Assembly: GCF_014083985.1 (NCBI RefSeq)
Contig: NZ_CP046907.1
Location: forward strand, 2,150,001 to 2,214,000
Origin: Streptomyces sp. SCUT-3
GTDB taxonomy: Bacteria; Actinomycetota; Actinomycetes; Streptomycetales; Streptomycetaceae
Direction: 5' to 3'
Length of the DNA: 64,000 bases
Shown piece by piece: positions 44,040 through 52,825 of this stretch (position 1 is its first letter; each line of letters starts with the position of its first letter). The notes below the pieces were generated by a model. The model was given only the letters and a program-made list of their open reading frames with translations. It made no database searches and was not told the DNA's origin. Both the position numbers and the translations under genes were made by a program.

Positions 44040-44975
44040 ATGAGAGCCATGGTCCTGGACGGATTCGGCGGCCCCGAGGTGCTGCGCCCGGCAGAGGTCC
44101 CCGCCCCGGAGGCGGTCGCGCCCACCGACGTGGTGGTGCGGGTGCAGGCCGCGGGCATCAACCCCATCGACCTCAAGACCCGCGCCGGCGGCGGGGTCGC
44201 CGCCCTGCTCCCCGCCGACGGGCCGAAGATCCTCGGCTGGGACGTGGCGGGGGTCGTGGAGTCGGTCGGGCGCGGGGTCACCCGCTTCGCCCCCGGCGAC
44301 CCGGTCTTCGGCATGCCCTGGTTCCCCCGGCCGGCCGGCGCCTACGCCGAGTACGTGGCCGCGCCGTCCCGCCAGTTCGCCGCCCTGCCGCCGAACGTCT
44401 CCGCGGCGGACGCCGCCTCCGTCCCCCTGGCGGCGCTGACCGCCCGGCAGGCCCTCTCCCTGGCCGCGGTCGGCCCGGGATCGCAGGTGCTGGTGCACGG
44501 CGCGGCCGGCGGCGTCGGGTACCTGGCCGTCCAGCTGGCCGTCGCCCTGGGCGCCCGGGTGGTGGCCACCGCCCGGGGCGAGGACGCCGCGCTGCTGCGC
44601 GAGCTCGGCGCGGAGCGGGTGCTGGACTACCGCGGCGAGCCGTTCGAGAAGGCCCTCGGCCCCACCCTGGACGCGGTGATCGACCTGCACGGCGCCGACG
44701 GCTACCCGCAGCGCTCCCTGGAGGTGCTGCGCGACGGCGGCACGCTCGTCGTCGTCCCCTCGGTGGCCCCGCGGCCGGAGCCCGAGCGGGACGTCCGGGT
44801 CACCGGCGTCATGGTCGAGCCGGACCGCGCGGACCTGGAGGCGGTCGCCGCGCTGATCGCCTCCGGCGCGGTGCGGGTGCGCGGGGCGCGCACCTTCCCG
44901 CTGCGGGAAGCAGCCGAGGCCCACCGGGCGTTGGAGTCGGGAGAGGTCCGCGGCAAGGCCGTCCTGCTCCCCTGA
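44040..44975 (+). CDS. NADP-dependent quinone-type oxidoreductase (MDR superfamily)
   Basis: The 311-aa zinc-free medium-chain dehydrogenase has an N-terminal GroES-like part ([38 protein letters not shown]) and a Rossmann domain with [20 protein letters not shown]. No zinc-binding Cys cluster is seen, which points to quinone or enone reduction with NADPH. GGAACGACCTG precedes ATG at 44040. Substrate unknown. Confidence 0.93.
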   Translation: MRAMVLDGFGGPEVLRPAEVPAPEAVAPTDVVVRVQAAGINPIDLKTRAGGGVAALLPADGPKILGWDVAGVVESVGRGVTRFAPGDPVFGMPWFPRPAGAYAEYVAAPSRQFAALPPNVSAADAASVPLAALTARQALSLAAVGPGSQVLVHGAAGGVGYLAVQLAVALGARVVATARGEDAALLRELGAERVLDYRGEPFEKALGPTLDAVIDLHGADGYPQRSLEVLRDGGTLVVVPSVAPRPEPERDVRVTGVMVEPDRADLEAVAALIASGAVRVRGARTFPLREAAEAHRALESGEVRGKAVLLP

Positions 44976-44987
44976 GGGCGCCGGCCC

Positions 44988-45046
44988 GGTCCGCCCGGTC
45001 CGCCCGGTCTGCCCGGTCCGCCTGGTCTGCCCGTCCGCCCGTCCGC
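44988..45046. repeat. Nine-bp tandem repeat ahead of msrA
   Basis: Six or more imperfect copies of CGGTCCGCC lie in the gap between the oxidoreductase stop and the msrA start. Variants include CGGTCTGCC. Confidence 0.8.
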
Positions 45047-45069
45047 CGTTGCGAAAGGTGACCGACCGC

Positions 45070-45741
45070 ATGTTCTCCGACATCTTCTCCAGCCGCTCCA
45101 GGATCCGCGTGCCCACCCCCGAGGAGGCTCTGCCGGGGCGCGACGAGCCCGCGTTCGCCCTCCCGGAGCGCCACACCGTGCTCGGCAACCCGCTGGCCGG
45201 CCCGTACCCCGAGGGGCTGGAGACGGCCGACTTCGGGCTGGGCTGCTTCTGGGGCGCGGAGCGGAAGTTCTGGCAGCTGCCGGGCGTGTGGACGACCCTG
45301 GTCGGCTACCAGGGCGGGCACACCCCGAACCCCACCTACGAGGAGGTGTGCAGCGGCCTGACCGGCCACACCGAGGCGGTCCGCGTGGTGTTCGACCCGC
45401 GCACGGTGAGCTACGAGCAGCTGCTGAAGGTGTTCTGGGAGTCCCACGACCCCACTCAGGGGTACCGCCAGGGCAACGACGTCGGCACCCAGTACCGTTC
45501 GGCGGTCTACACCCACTCCGCGGAGCAGGTCGCCGCCGCGGAGGCGTCCCGCGACGCCTACCAGCAGGTGCTGGCGGAGTCCGGCTACGGGGAGATCACC
45601 ACCGAACTGGCCCCCGCCGGCCCGTTCCACCCGGCCGAGGCGTACCACCAGCAGTACCTGGACAAGAACCCCGCCGGCTACTGCGGCATCGGCGGCACGG
45701 GCGTCTCCTGCCCGGTCGGCGTCGCGAAGACCGACGGCTGA
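45070..45741 (+). CDS. msrA: Peptide methionine (S)-S-oxide reductase MsrA
   Basis: The 223-aa enzyme reduces oxidised methionine in proteins. Catalytic Cys59 is in [32 protein letters not shown] and the C-terminal resolving Cys residues ([15 protein letters not shown]) are present. The N-terminal 50 residues, including [17 protein letters not shown], match the longer MsrA group. ATG at 45070 follows AAAGGTGA. A hairpin-forming AT-rich element lies downstream at 45806–45848. Confidence 0.95.
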   Translation: MFSDIFSSRSRIRVPTPEEALPGRDEPAFALPERHTVLGNPLAGPYPEGLETADFGLGCFWGAERKFWQLPGVWTTLVGYQGGHTPNPTYEEVCSGLTGHTEAVRVVFDPRTVSYEQLLKVFWESHDPTQGYRQGNDVGTQYRSAVYTHSAEQVAAAEASRDAYQQVLAESGYGEITTELAPAGPFHPAEAYHQQYLDKNPAGYCGIGGTGVSCPVGVAKTDG

Positions 45742-45805
45742 GCCCCTCCGGGCGGGTTCGACGGCGGTGAGTGCACGGCACCGCCGTACCGATGGAACCG
45801 AGGTG

Positions 45806-45848
45806 GCAAAGCGCAGAAAACCTGTCCGTTTTGCCGTTTTCTCTTTGC
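45806..45848. promoter_or_regulatory. AT-rich bulged hairpin in the msrA–membrane protein gap
   Basis: GCAAAG and AGAAAAC (45806–45811 and 45815–45821) pair with GTTTTCT and CTTTGC (45836–45842 and 45843–45848), giving 13 base pairs with one 3-base bulge and a 14-base loop. The low GC content stands out from the surroundings. It may be an attenuator, a terminator of msrA or a small RNA part. Confidence 0.5.
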
Positions 45849-46019
45849 GGTTTGCCGCCCCGGTCCATCCGCCCTGCGGGGACCCGGCGCTGATTCCGAT
45901 GATCACACCCACGGGCCCGGCAGGAGGGTCGATCATTGGGCGTGCGGGAAGCCCTTCCCGCAGCGGATGCTTCCTGGGGGCGCCGAACGACGTCGCCGGC
46001 CAAGGACGGGGAACCTGCC

Positions 46020-46280
46020 ATGACCACCGGATCCACCGACAGCCCGGCCTCCCTCTACGGGCCCGTCTCCCTCGTTCTCGGAACCGTCGCCCTGGTCACC
46101 GCAGTGTTCGCGGCCTACGTCGGCTTCGCGATCCCCTTGCTGTGCGGCAGTCTCGCCGCCACCTTCGGCGTCCTCGGGCTGACCGCGCGGACCAGGCGCG
46201 CCCAGTGCGCCGTCGGCCTGACCACCGGCGGCCTGGCCGTGCTCTACTTCGTCGCCCTCATGGTCGCCTTCAGCGGCTGA
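46020..46280 (+). CDS. Small membrane protein
   Basis: The 86-aa product has three hydrophobic segments (SLVLGTVALVTAVFAAYVGF, PLLCGSLAATFGVLGLTA, LAVLYFVALMVAF), separated by the basic RTRRAQ loop. ATG at 46020 fits; the frame is open back to 45936. A DUF4190-like small membrane protein is possible but not certain. Function unknown. Confidence 0.75.
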   Translation: MTTGSTDSPASLYGPVSLVLGTVALVTAVFAAYVGFAIPLLCGSLAATFGVLGLTARTRRAQCAVGLTTGGLAVLYFVALMVAFSG

Positions 46281-46408
46281 CGCCCTCGCGCCGGCTCCCG
46301 CCCGTTCCCGGCCGTGGGCACGGGCGGGCAGGATACGGGCGGGTCGGGCAGGGCACGGGCGGGCCGGGCGCGGGCACCGTGCCGCCGCGGGCGGCGGTCG
46401 ACGGCGGG

Positions 46409-46762
46409 TCAGACCTTCTTGACCACGCTGGACTTGAGCTGCATGGGGCCGAAGCCGTCGACCTTGCAGTCGATGTCGTGGCCGTCCACGCCGTCGACGA
46501 GGCGGATGTTGCGCACCTTGGTACCGGCCTTGATCCCGGTGGGGCTGCCCTTGACCTTGAGGCCCTTGACCACCGTGACCGTGTCGCCGTCGGCGAGGAC
46601 GTTGCCGACGGAGTCCTTGACCACACCGCCCCCGGCGGAGCCCGCGGGCTCGGCGGCGGACGGGTCCCACTCGTGCGCGCACTCCGGGCAGACCAGGAGC
46701 GGGCTCATCTCGTAGGTGTACTCGCAGGAGCACTCGGGGCACGGGGGCAGGGTCTCACTCAC
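46409..46762 (-). CDS. YjdM/PhnA-like zinc-ribbon protein
   Basis: The 117-aa product has an N-terminal zinc ribbon ([20 protein letters not shown] with two CPEC pairs) and the C-terminal PhnA domain ([20 protein letters not shown], then [20 protein letters not shown]). The family was once named alkylphosphonate utilisation PhnA, but that function has not held up; YjdM is now used. GTG at 46762 is the start. Confidence 0.93.
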   Translation of the reverse strand: MSETLPPCPECSCEYTYEMSPLLVCPECAHEWDPSAAEPAGSAGGGVVKDSVGNVLADGDTVTVVKGLKVKGSPTGIKAGTKVRNIRLVDGVDGHDIDCKVDGFGPMQLKSSVVKKV

Positions 46763-46975
46763 TCCGAAAGTGTATTCGAGGCTGCCGTGCGGCCGTCGGG
46801 GAGGCGGGGCGGGCAGGAGACGACCGCGGGGCGCCACCGCACGCCGCCGCGCCGCGCTTCCCCGGCCCCGGCCCGGAATCCGCCGAACCGCGCCGTGTGC
46901 GAACCCGGTTGCGGCGGTACCGCCGGGTAGGACATACTCCCGGCTCCCCCCACGAAGCTTTGCCATGTCCGCTTC

Positions 46976-48619
46976 ATGGGGAGAAGTCTGCCCGAAATGG
47001 GTCCCACCCTGCGCGCCGCGCGCGCCCTCGTCCTGCTCGCCGGTTTCTACCTGCTCGGCCTCGCCATGCTCGGCGCCCTGGCGGTGATCGACTGGCAGGC
47101 CGGGGTGCACCTGGCCGGCAGCGCCTACGTCAAGATCTGGTTCGTCAGCGTGGTCGTCGCGATCCCGATCGCGCAGGGCATGTTCTCCGTCCGCGCGCCC
47201 CGGTTCGAACCGCCGAACGGCCTGCGGGTCACCGAGGAGCAGGAGCCCGCGCTGTGGGCCGCCGTGCGCCGCCTCGCGGACGAGGCGGGCACCCGCGCGC
47301 CCGACGAGATCTACCTGGTCCCCGACGTCAACGCGGCCGTCCACGAGGAGGCCCGGCTGCTGGGCCTGCTGCCCGGCAAGCGCGTCCTGATGATCGGCGT
47401 GCCCCTGATGACGGGCCTGACCGAGCCCCAGCTGATCGGCGTGCTGGCCCACGAGTTCGGCCACTACGGCAACCACGACACCCGGCTCGGCGCGATCTCC
47501 CGGCGCGCCTTCGAGCAGATGGAGCGCACCGTCGCCGCGCTGTACGAGCGCTCGGCGAAGAAGCAGGCCAAGGAGCGGGCGAAGCAGGAACAGAAGGAGG
47601 CCAAGCGCCTCGCCAAGGGCAAGAAGGCCCGCGGGGTCGAGACCGGTCACGCGGGGCTGAGCTACCGGCTCGCCGCCAAGCCGTTCCTGCTGTACGGCAA
47701 GCTGTGCATGCGCATCACGCTCGGCGGCATGCGGAAGGACGAGTACGCGGCCGACCTCGCCGCCGCCCGGATCGCCGGCCGCGACGCCACCGCGTCCGCG
47801 CTGCGCGAGATCCCGGTGCTGTCCGCCGCCCACGGCTTCTACATGGACTCGTACGCCACCCTCGGCGTCGGCGCCGGGCTCCTGCCGCCGCACGGCGAGG
47901 TCTACGGCGGCCTGCGGCACCTGCTGGCGGCGCGCGCGGACGAACTGGACGGGATGCGCCGCGAGGTCCCGCAGGAGGAGCAGTCGCCGTACGACTCGCA
48001 CCCGCCGATCGCCGACCGGGTCGCCCGCATCGAGGCGCTCCCCGACGACGGGCGGTCGTCGGAGGGGGCCCGGCCGTCCCTCGCCCTGCTGGCCGACCCG
48101 GCGCGGACCTTCGCCGAGCTGGAGCACGCCACGCTGACGCCCGCGGCGCTGCAGCTGCGCCGCGCCGAGAGCTGGCAGCAGCTGGTCTCCGAGTCGATGA
48201 CGCAGTACGCGTCGGAGTCCGCCGAGCCGCTGCGGGCCGCCGTCCGCGAGGTGCACGGCGGTGACGGCTCGCTCGACTCGGTGCTGCGCGCGATCGAGGA
48301 CGGCGCGCTGTGGCAGGTCGCCGACCGGCTGCCCAGGTCGGAGGAGGCGGCCGCCGCCACCGGCCGGGCCGCGCGCGAGTTCGCCAGGCCCCGCCTGCGC
48401 TCCATGCTGTCCACCCTGGTCGCCGGGGAGCTGCTGCGGCAGGGCGCGGCGCGCTGGGAGCCGTCCTGGAGCGAGCCCGCGAGGCTGCGCCTGCCGGACG
48501 GCCACGAGGCGCTGCTGAAGTCCGCCCTGGACGCCGCCGTCGAGGACGTCCCCGACACCGGCGGGATCCGCCGGCTCCTCGCCTCCGTCCCCGCCCCCGC
48601 CGCCACCCCCGCCCACTGA
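46976..48619 (+). CDS. M48 family membrane metallopeptidase
   Basis: The 547-aa product has two N-terminal membrane helices (about 16–38 and 53–70), then a gluzincin domain with HEFGH (His159, Glu160, His163) and the third ligand in [16 protein letters not shown] (Glu near 255). A Lys/Ala-rich charged helix ([20 protein letters not shown]) interrupts the domain at about 200–220. The C-terminal 150 residues carry no known domain. It resembles HtpX/CAAX-protease-like M48 peptidases in membrane protein quality control. A downstream gene starts 13 bases later. Confidence 0.92.
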   Translation: MGRSLPEMGPTLRAARALVLLAGFYLLGLAMLGALAVIDWQAGVHLAGSAYVKIWFVSVVVAIPIAQGMFSVRAPRFEPPNGLRVTEEQEPALWAAVRRLADEAGTRAPDEIYLVPDVNAAVHEEARLLGLLPGKRVLMIGVPLMTGLTEPQLIGVLAHEFGHYGNHDTRLGAISRRAFEQMERTVAALYERSAKKQAKERAKQEQKEAKRLAKGKKARGVETGHAGLSYRLAAKPFLLYGKLCMRITLGGMRKDEYAADLAAARIAGRDATASALREIPVLSAAHGFYMDSYATLGVGAGLLPPHGEVYGGLRHLLAARADELDGMRREVPQEEQSPYDSHPPIADRVARIEALPDDGRSSEGARPSLALLADPARTFAELEHATLTPAALQLRRAESWQQLVSESMTQYASESAEPLRAAVREVHGGDGSLDSVLRAIEDGALWQVADRLPRSEEAAAATGRAAREFARPRLRSMLSTLVAGELLRQGAARWEPSWSEPARLRLPDGHEALLKSALDAAVEDVPDTGGIRRLLASVPAPAATPAH

Positions 48620-48632
48620 GCAAGGAACCACC

Positions 48633-49727
48633 GTGGACCGCATCCTCCCCGTCGTCGGCGTCGCCGTCGCCCTCTTCCTCGTGTACCGGAAGTGGAAGTC
48701 CTCCTCCGGGCGCGTGCGCGAGGGGGACCTGTCCGGGGCCGCGGCGGAGCTGGGCTTCCTGCCCGCCGGGCAGCTCGACACCGAGCGCGTCGGCCCGCCC
48801 GACCCGCAGGTCACCGCCGTCCTGGAGGCCGTGCGGGCCGGGGACTGGCAGGCCGGTGCCCGTTTCCTGGAGGAGGCGGGCCGGAACTGGCAGGAGCGCG
48901 ACCGGCGTTCCAGTTTCCTGGCCGACGAGGCCATGAAGGACGACTCCTGGCTGCTCGCCTGGCGCACGGCCCGCCCGCAGGACCCCGGGGCGGCCCTGGT
49001 GCACGCCGAGTCGCTGATCTACCTCGCCTGGGAGCTCCGCGGCTCCAAGCAGGCCGAGCACACCACCCGCGAGCAGTTCGAGGGCTTCCACCGGGTGCTG
49101 GAGCAGGCCCGCGCGGCCTGCCGGGAGGCCCGGGAGCTCGGCGGCGACGACCCCTGCCCGTACATCGTGGAGCTCCCGCTGGCCATGGGCCTGGGCTACC
49201 CGCGCGCCGACTTCGAGGCGCTGTGGGCCGAGATCGTCGAGCGCGACCCCCACCACCTGGCGGCCCACACCTCCGCCCTGCAGTACTGGTGCGCCAAGTG
49301 GCGCGGCTCGCACGAGCTGGCCCTGGAGTTCGGCCGCGAGGCCGCGGCGAAGGGCGCTCCGGGACAGCTGCTCACCTCGGTGCTGCTGGACGCGTACTTC
49401 GAGTACGAGTTCGCGCACGGCGACCTCGACCCGGACGAGTTCTACAAGCGTCCGGAGATCGTCGCCGCGGTGGACGCGGCCCTGGTCGACGTGGCGGCGG
49501 CGCACGCGGCGGACCCGGGCGACCGGCGCATCACGGCGGTGCGGCACACACTGGCGAACATGCTGTTCTGGCAGGACCGGTACGAGGCGGCCGTGGAGCA
49601 GTTCCGCCTGGTGGACGGCTGGATCGGCAGCACGCCGTGGTCGTACTCGGGCAACCCGGTCGAGACGTACGTGAAGGCCCGCGACTACAGCGCCGCCCAG
49701 GTCCTGAAAGCCGGCGCCGGGGCCTGA
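48633..49727 (+). CDS. Conserved hypothetical helical-repeat protein with N-terminal anchor
   Basis: The 364-aa product has one N-terminal hydrophobic segment ([18 protein letters not shown]) and a long helical region with TPR-like pairs ([60 protein letters not shown]). It starts 13 bases after the M48 peptidase gene and is likely its operon partner. Not recognised beyond a DUF4034-like impression; function unknown. Confidence 0.8.
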   Translation: MDRILPVVGVAVALFLVYRKWKSSSGRVREGDLSGAAAELGFLPAGQLDTERVGPPDPQVTAVLEAVRAGDWQAGARFLEEAGRNWQERDRRSSFLADEAMKDDSWLLAWRTARPQDPGAALVHAESLIYLAWELRGSKQAEHTTREQFEGFHRVLEQARAACREARELGGDDPCPYIVELPLAMGLGYPRADFEALWAEIVERDPHHLAAHTSALQYWCAKWRGSHELALEFGREAAAKGAPGQLLTSVLLDAYFEYEFAHGDLDPDEFYKRPEIVAAVDAALVDVAAAHAADPGDRRITAVRHTLANMLFWQDRYEAAVEQFRLVDGWIGSTPWSYSGNPVETYVKARDYSAAQVLKAGAGA

Positions 49728-49735
49728 CGCACGAC

Positions 49736-49798
49736 GGAACGCGAGGCGCGTCCTCCCCCGGGTCCGGGCAGGCCCGGGGAGGACGCGCCTCGCGTTCC
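49736..49798. terminator. Perfect 23-bp hairpin terminator
   Basis: GGAACGCGAGGCGCGTCCTC and three more bases (49736–49758) pair perfectly with 49776–49798, with an inner CCCGGG/GGCCCG element as loop. It lies nine bases after the stop and ends the M48 operon just before the toxin–antitoxin module. Confidence 0.9.
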
Positions 49799-49802
49799 GC
49801 TT

Positions 49803-49821
49803 TTGGCAAACCGATTGCTAA
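49803..49821. promoter_or_regulatory. Operator of the second antitoxin–toxin module
   Basis: TTGGCAA (49803–49809) and TTGCTAA (49815–49821) form a 7-bp inverted repeat with one mismatch and a 5-base spacer, AT-rich and immediately upstream of the ATG at 49832. Layout is the same as at the first module. Confidence 0.6.
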
Positions 49822-49831
49822 TGTGATTCCC

Positions 49832-50125
49832 ATGTCGGAGAGCGAAGCCGTGGGTCCCGGCATCGGCGAGGGACCAGCCAAGGCCATAAGCGTTTCCCTG
49901 CCCGAGGGAACGGTGCTCGCGCTGCGCGGGTTCGCCGGTCCGCGAGGCGTGTCCGCCCTGATCGCCGCGGCGGTGGAGGAGCACCTCCGGAACCGGATGA
50001 CCACCGCCTACCTGGCCGAGTACGAGGAGGAGCACGGCTCCTTCAGCGAGGACGAGAAGCGCAGTGCCGCCGATGTGTGGGCCAGGGCGGAGCAGAAGGA
50101 GAACCGGTGGCGCGCAACCGGGTGA
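49832..50125 (+). CDS. Antitoxin of the second PIN module
   Basis: The 97-aa product has a DNA-binding-like segment (AKAISVSLPEGTVLALRGFA, then GVSALIAAAVEEHLRNRM) and an acidic tail (YEEEHGSFSEDEKRSAADVW). It is related to the antitoxin at 33697–33969. The ATG at 49832 follows the operator closely, so the message is short-leadered or leaderless. Its 3' end overlaps the toxin gene by 19 bases. Confidence 0.88.
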   Translation: MSESEAVGPGIGEGPAKAISVSLPEGTVLALRGFAGPRGVSALIAAAVEEHLRNRMTTAYLAEYEEEHGSFSEDEKRSAADVWARAEQKENRWRATG

Positions 50126-50523
50126 CCTCCGGCGGAGGGACCCTGGTCCTCGACAGCCAAGGACTCTCCCTCTACCTGGAGCAGGACCGTCACGTCCTCT
50201 CCATGGTCCGGTCCGCCCTGGAGCGCGGCGCGAACCGGGTGGTCAGCGGAGCGACCCTGATCGAGGCCCGTCACGCAGGTGTCAAGCCGGCCCGCTGGAA
50301 CTTCGTCCTCTCCCAACTCGACGTCAAGCCGCTCAGCGTGGAGTGGGCGAAGGAAGCGGCCCAGTTGCTGGCCTCCACCGGTCTGCACGGCCACAAGTAC
50401 GCCATCGACGCGATGGTCGCGGTCACCGCCGTGCACCAGCCCGGCCCTGTCGTGATGCTGACCTCCGACACCGACGACATGGAGAAGCTCTGCGGGGAAC
50501 GCGTCACCCTGGTCGCGGTGTAG
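50107..50523 (+). CDS. PIN-domain ribonuclease toxin (VapC-like), second copy
   Basis: The 138-aa PIN product has Asp16 in LVLDSQGLSLYL, Glu53 in GATLIEARHAG, Asp101 in GLHGHKYAIDAMVAV and Asp121/Asp123 in LTSDTDDMEKLCG. All metal ligands are intact. GTG at 50107 has AAGGAG five bases upstream; GTG at 50122 would give a clean 4-base overlap but no ribosome site. Paralogous to the toxin at 33966–34373, yet clearly diverged, so cross-talk may be limited. Confidence 0.92.
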   Translation: MARNRVTSGGGTLVLDSQGLSLYLEQDRHVLSMVRSALERGANRVVSGATLIEARHAGVKPARWNFVLSQLDVKPLSVEWAKEAAQLLASTGLHGHKYAIDAMVAVTAVHQPGPVVMLTSDTDDMEKLCGERVTLVAV

Positions 50524-50602
50524 ACGCGGGCGCCTGCGGCATCCGGGCCCGGGGCCGGGGCCGCCGGGGGACGGTGTCGGTGGTGGGGTCGAGAATGCCC
50601 GG

Positions 50603-51313
50603 GTGATCATCAGTGCTCCTGCTCCTGCTCCGCTCCCCGGCGGCGGTTCCGGCCCGCCCGCGTTCTCGGGGGACTTCGAGACGCACATCACCGTCCGCAC
50701 CGACCGGGACGGCCTGTCCGCGCTCGCCCGCCACGCGTCCGCGCGGGGCATGAAGTTCGCCCACATCGTGCTCGCCCGCGGCCGGACCCCGTCCCAGCCC
50801 ATGGTGACCCTGAACGGCTCCGGCCCGCTGGCCGACGTGGCCTCGGGCGCCCGCGCCGCGGCCGCCGGCCTGCGGGCGGCGGGGTTCGACGTGGTCCGCG
50901 TGAAGATCGAGGCCGCGCCGTGGACGGACGGCGTCCCCGCGGACGACGCCCGGGCCGCGGAGCTGGGCCCGCGCTACTACTTCGAGCACCACGTGAAACT
51001 GCTGCTGGACGCCGGCTCCGGCACGGCCGCCCTGGCGCGCCTGTCCACGGGCCACGGCGCGCACCTGTCGTGGAACGCGCGCCGGGTGCGGGAGGACGGC
51101 AGGGCCGAACGGTTCGTCACCCAGCGCTGCGGCCCGGTCGGGCTGGGGACGGCCGGCCGGCGCCTCGACGCGCTGGTCGCTGCCCTGCGCTCGGCCGGCC
51201 ACGAACCGGTGTCGGTGGAGCGGGAGTTCGTGGTGTTCGACAGCGACGTGTCGGTGGACGAGGGCTGGATCGGCGAGGAAGCCGGCGAGGAAGAGGAAGG
51301 GGCAGCGGCATGA
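50603..51313 (+). CDS. Conserved hypothetical protein paired with an AbiEii-like transferase
   Basis: The 236-aa product is of a conserved but unnamed type: FETHITVRTDRDGLSALARH, KFAHIVLARGRTPSQPMVTL, GFDVVRVKIEAAPW and YYFEHHVKLLLD are its strong motifs, with two conserved His-containing strands. The C-terminus is acidic (EEAGEEEEG). It has no signal peptide. The stop overlaps the start of the AbiEii-like gene by four bases, so the two are coupled and probably work together. Function unknown. Confidence 0.8.
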   Translation: MIISAPAPAPLPGGGSGPPAFSGDFETHITVRTDRDGLSALARHASARGMKFAHIVLARGRTPSQPMVTLNGSGPLADVASGARAAAAGLRAAGFDVVRVKIEAAPWTDGVPADDARAAELGPRYYFEHHVKLLLDAGSGTAALARLSTGHGAHLSWNARRVREDGRAERFVTQRCGPVGLGTAGRRLDALVAALRSAGHEPVSVEREFVVFDSDVSVDEGWIGEEAGEEEEGAAA

Positions 51314-52677
51314 CGTCGTCGTGGAAGGACCTGGGGTGGGGGCCGTGGCCGGAGGAGGCCGTGGTGCCCCAGGAACCGCTGGACGAGGAGACCCGCGAGC
51401 ACCTCGACCTGCCCAGGACGCTGCGGGTGGTGCCCGGCCGCGGCGTGGTCCAGCACCCGGTCTTCGACCCTTCGCTGGCCCACCGTGCGAAGGCGATGCG
51501 GGCGAGCGAGCCGCACTTCGAGGACCCGGGGGCGGCGGCGTCCTGGTACGGGGCCCGCCACCGGGCGGTGGACCACGTGCTGGCCGCGGTCGCCGCGTCG
51601 CAGTGGGCGGACCACCTGGTGCTGCGCGGCAGCGTGGTCCTCAAGGCGTGGTTCGGGGAGGCGGCCCGCGAGCCGGGCGACCTGGACTTCGTGGTCGTGC
51701 CGGCCTCGTGGGCCCTGGAGGACCCGCGTACCGGCCGGATGCTCGACGGCATCGCCCGGGGCGCCGAGGAGCTGTCCCGGAGCGGCGGGAGCCCGGTGCG
51801 GATCCACGCCGACGGTGCGGACAGCGAGAAGATCTGGACCTACGACCGGGTGCCGGGGCGCCGCCTCGTCCTGCCGTGGAGGACGGCCGACGGGCGGCGG
51901 GAGGGCACCGTCCAGCTCGACTTCGTCTTCAACGAGCAGTTGCCCGCCGGGCCGGTCCGCACGCGGATCCCCTCCCTGAGCGGGGCCGGGGACCCGGTGG
52001 AACTGCCGACGGCCTCCCCCGAGCTGTCCCTCGCCTGGAAGATCCTGTGGCTGTTCACCGACACGCACCCCCAGGCCAAGGACCTGTACGACGCCGTGCT
52101 GCTCGCCGAGTCGGCCCCTCCGCTCACCTACGGGCTGCTCGCCCGCACCTTCCTCGCCTCGGACCCGCACAGCGTCCGGGACCCCCTCCTGCCCTCCTGG
52201 ACCGAGCACCTGGAGGTGGACTGGGAGGAGTTCCCCAAGGACTACCGGTGGGCGCCCGGCACGGCGCAGGAGTACGTCGACCGCCTCGCAGCCGCGCTCG
52301 CCCCGGTGTTCGCGGACGACGACGGCGCCGAGCGGTCCGAGTACGACCTGCGGTCGGCCTGGCTCGCCCCGGTGGTCGACCGGTACCGCGAAGCGCCGGC
52401 CGCCTCGGACCCGGAGGCGGTGCTGAAGGCGCTGGACGAGGCGTACGTCCGGGGCGTCGACATGGTGGTGGTGCTCCGCGAGCTGCTGGGGCCCGGGGAG
52501 TGCACCGTCGAGCGGGCCGGGCGGATCGTCGGGGCGTATCTGACCGGGAGCGGCTCCTACTGGACAAACCGCACCGCGGAGGACGTCGCGCGGCTCGCCG
52601 CCGAGGCGCGGCGGCGGGAGCCGGGCCCCGCGCGGGCACCGGAGCGGACCGCGGCGGGCCCGGGCCCCGCGCGGTGA
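51310..52677 (+). CDS. AbiEii/AbiGii-like nucleotidyltransferase
   Basis: The 455-aa product has a nucleotidyltransferase core of the AbiEii type: VLRGSVVLKAWFGEAAREPG, then DLDFVVVP (Gly-Ser motif at 107–108 and Asp124/Asp126), followed by VQLDFVFNEQLPAGPV with a further acidic site and LSLAWKILWLFTDTHPQAKD LYD. AbiEii toxins work in type IV toxin–antitoxin or abortive phage defence. The usual AbiEi antitoxin is absent; the coupled upstream gene is of another family. A disordered Arg/Pro/Ala tail ends the protein. Confidence 0.82.
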   Translation: MTSSWKDLGWGPWPEEAVVPQEPLDEETREHLDLPRTLRVVPGRGVVQHPVFDPSLAHRAKAMRASEPHFEDPGAAASWYGARHRAVDHVLAAVAASQWADHLVLRGSVVLKAWFGEAAREPGDLDFVVVPASWALEDPRTGRMLDGIARGAEELSRSGGSPVRIHADGADSEKIWTYDRVPGRRLVLPWRTADGRREGTVQLDFVFNEQLPAGPVRTRIPSLSGAGDPVELPTASPELSLAWKILWLFTDTHPQAKDLYDAVLLAESAPPLTYGLLARTFLASDPHSVRDPLLPSWTEHLEVDWEEFPKDYRWAPGTAQEYVDRLAAALAPVFADDDGAERSEYDLRSAWLAPVVDRYREAPAASDPEAVLKALDEAYVRGVDMVVVLRELLGPGECTVERAGRIVGAYLTGSGSYWTNRTAEDVARLAAEARRREPGPARAPERTAAGPGPAR

Positions 52678-52825
52678 CCGCCGCGCAGGGACTGTTCGCC
52701 CGCCGGTCACGGGCCGGCCGTCCGGGGGCCGCCCGTGTCCTCTGGCGCGGGGCGGGGCGGCGCGGGATGCTGTGACGCCGTGTGTGCGCACCGGTGCGCA
52801 CCGTCGGCCCCGTGAAGGAGTTGCC

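Noticed and set aside
50122-50523. Later GTG start for the second PIN toxin giving a neat 4-base overlap
   Set aside because: The AAGGAG site is correctly spaced for GTG at 50107 and 20 bases away from 50122.
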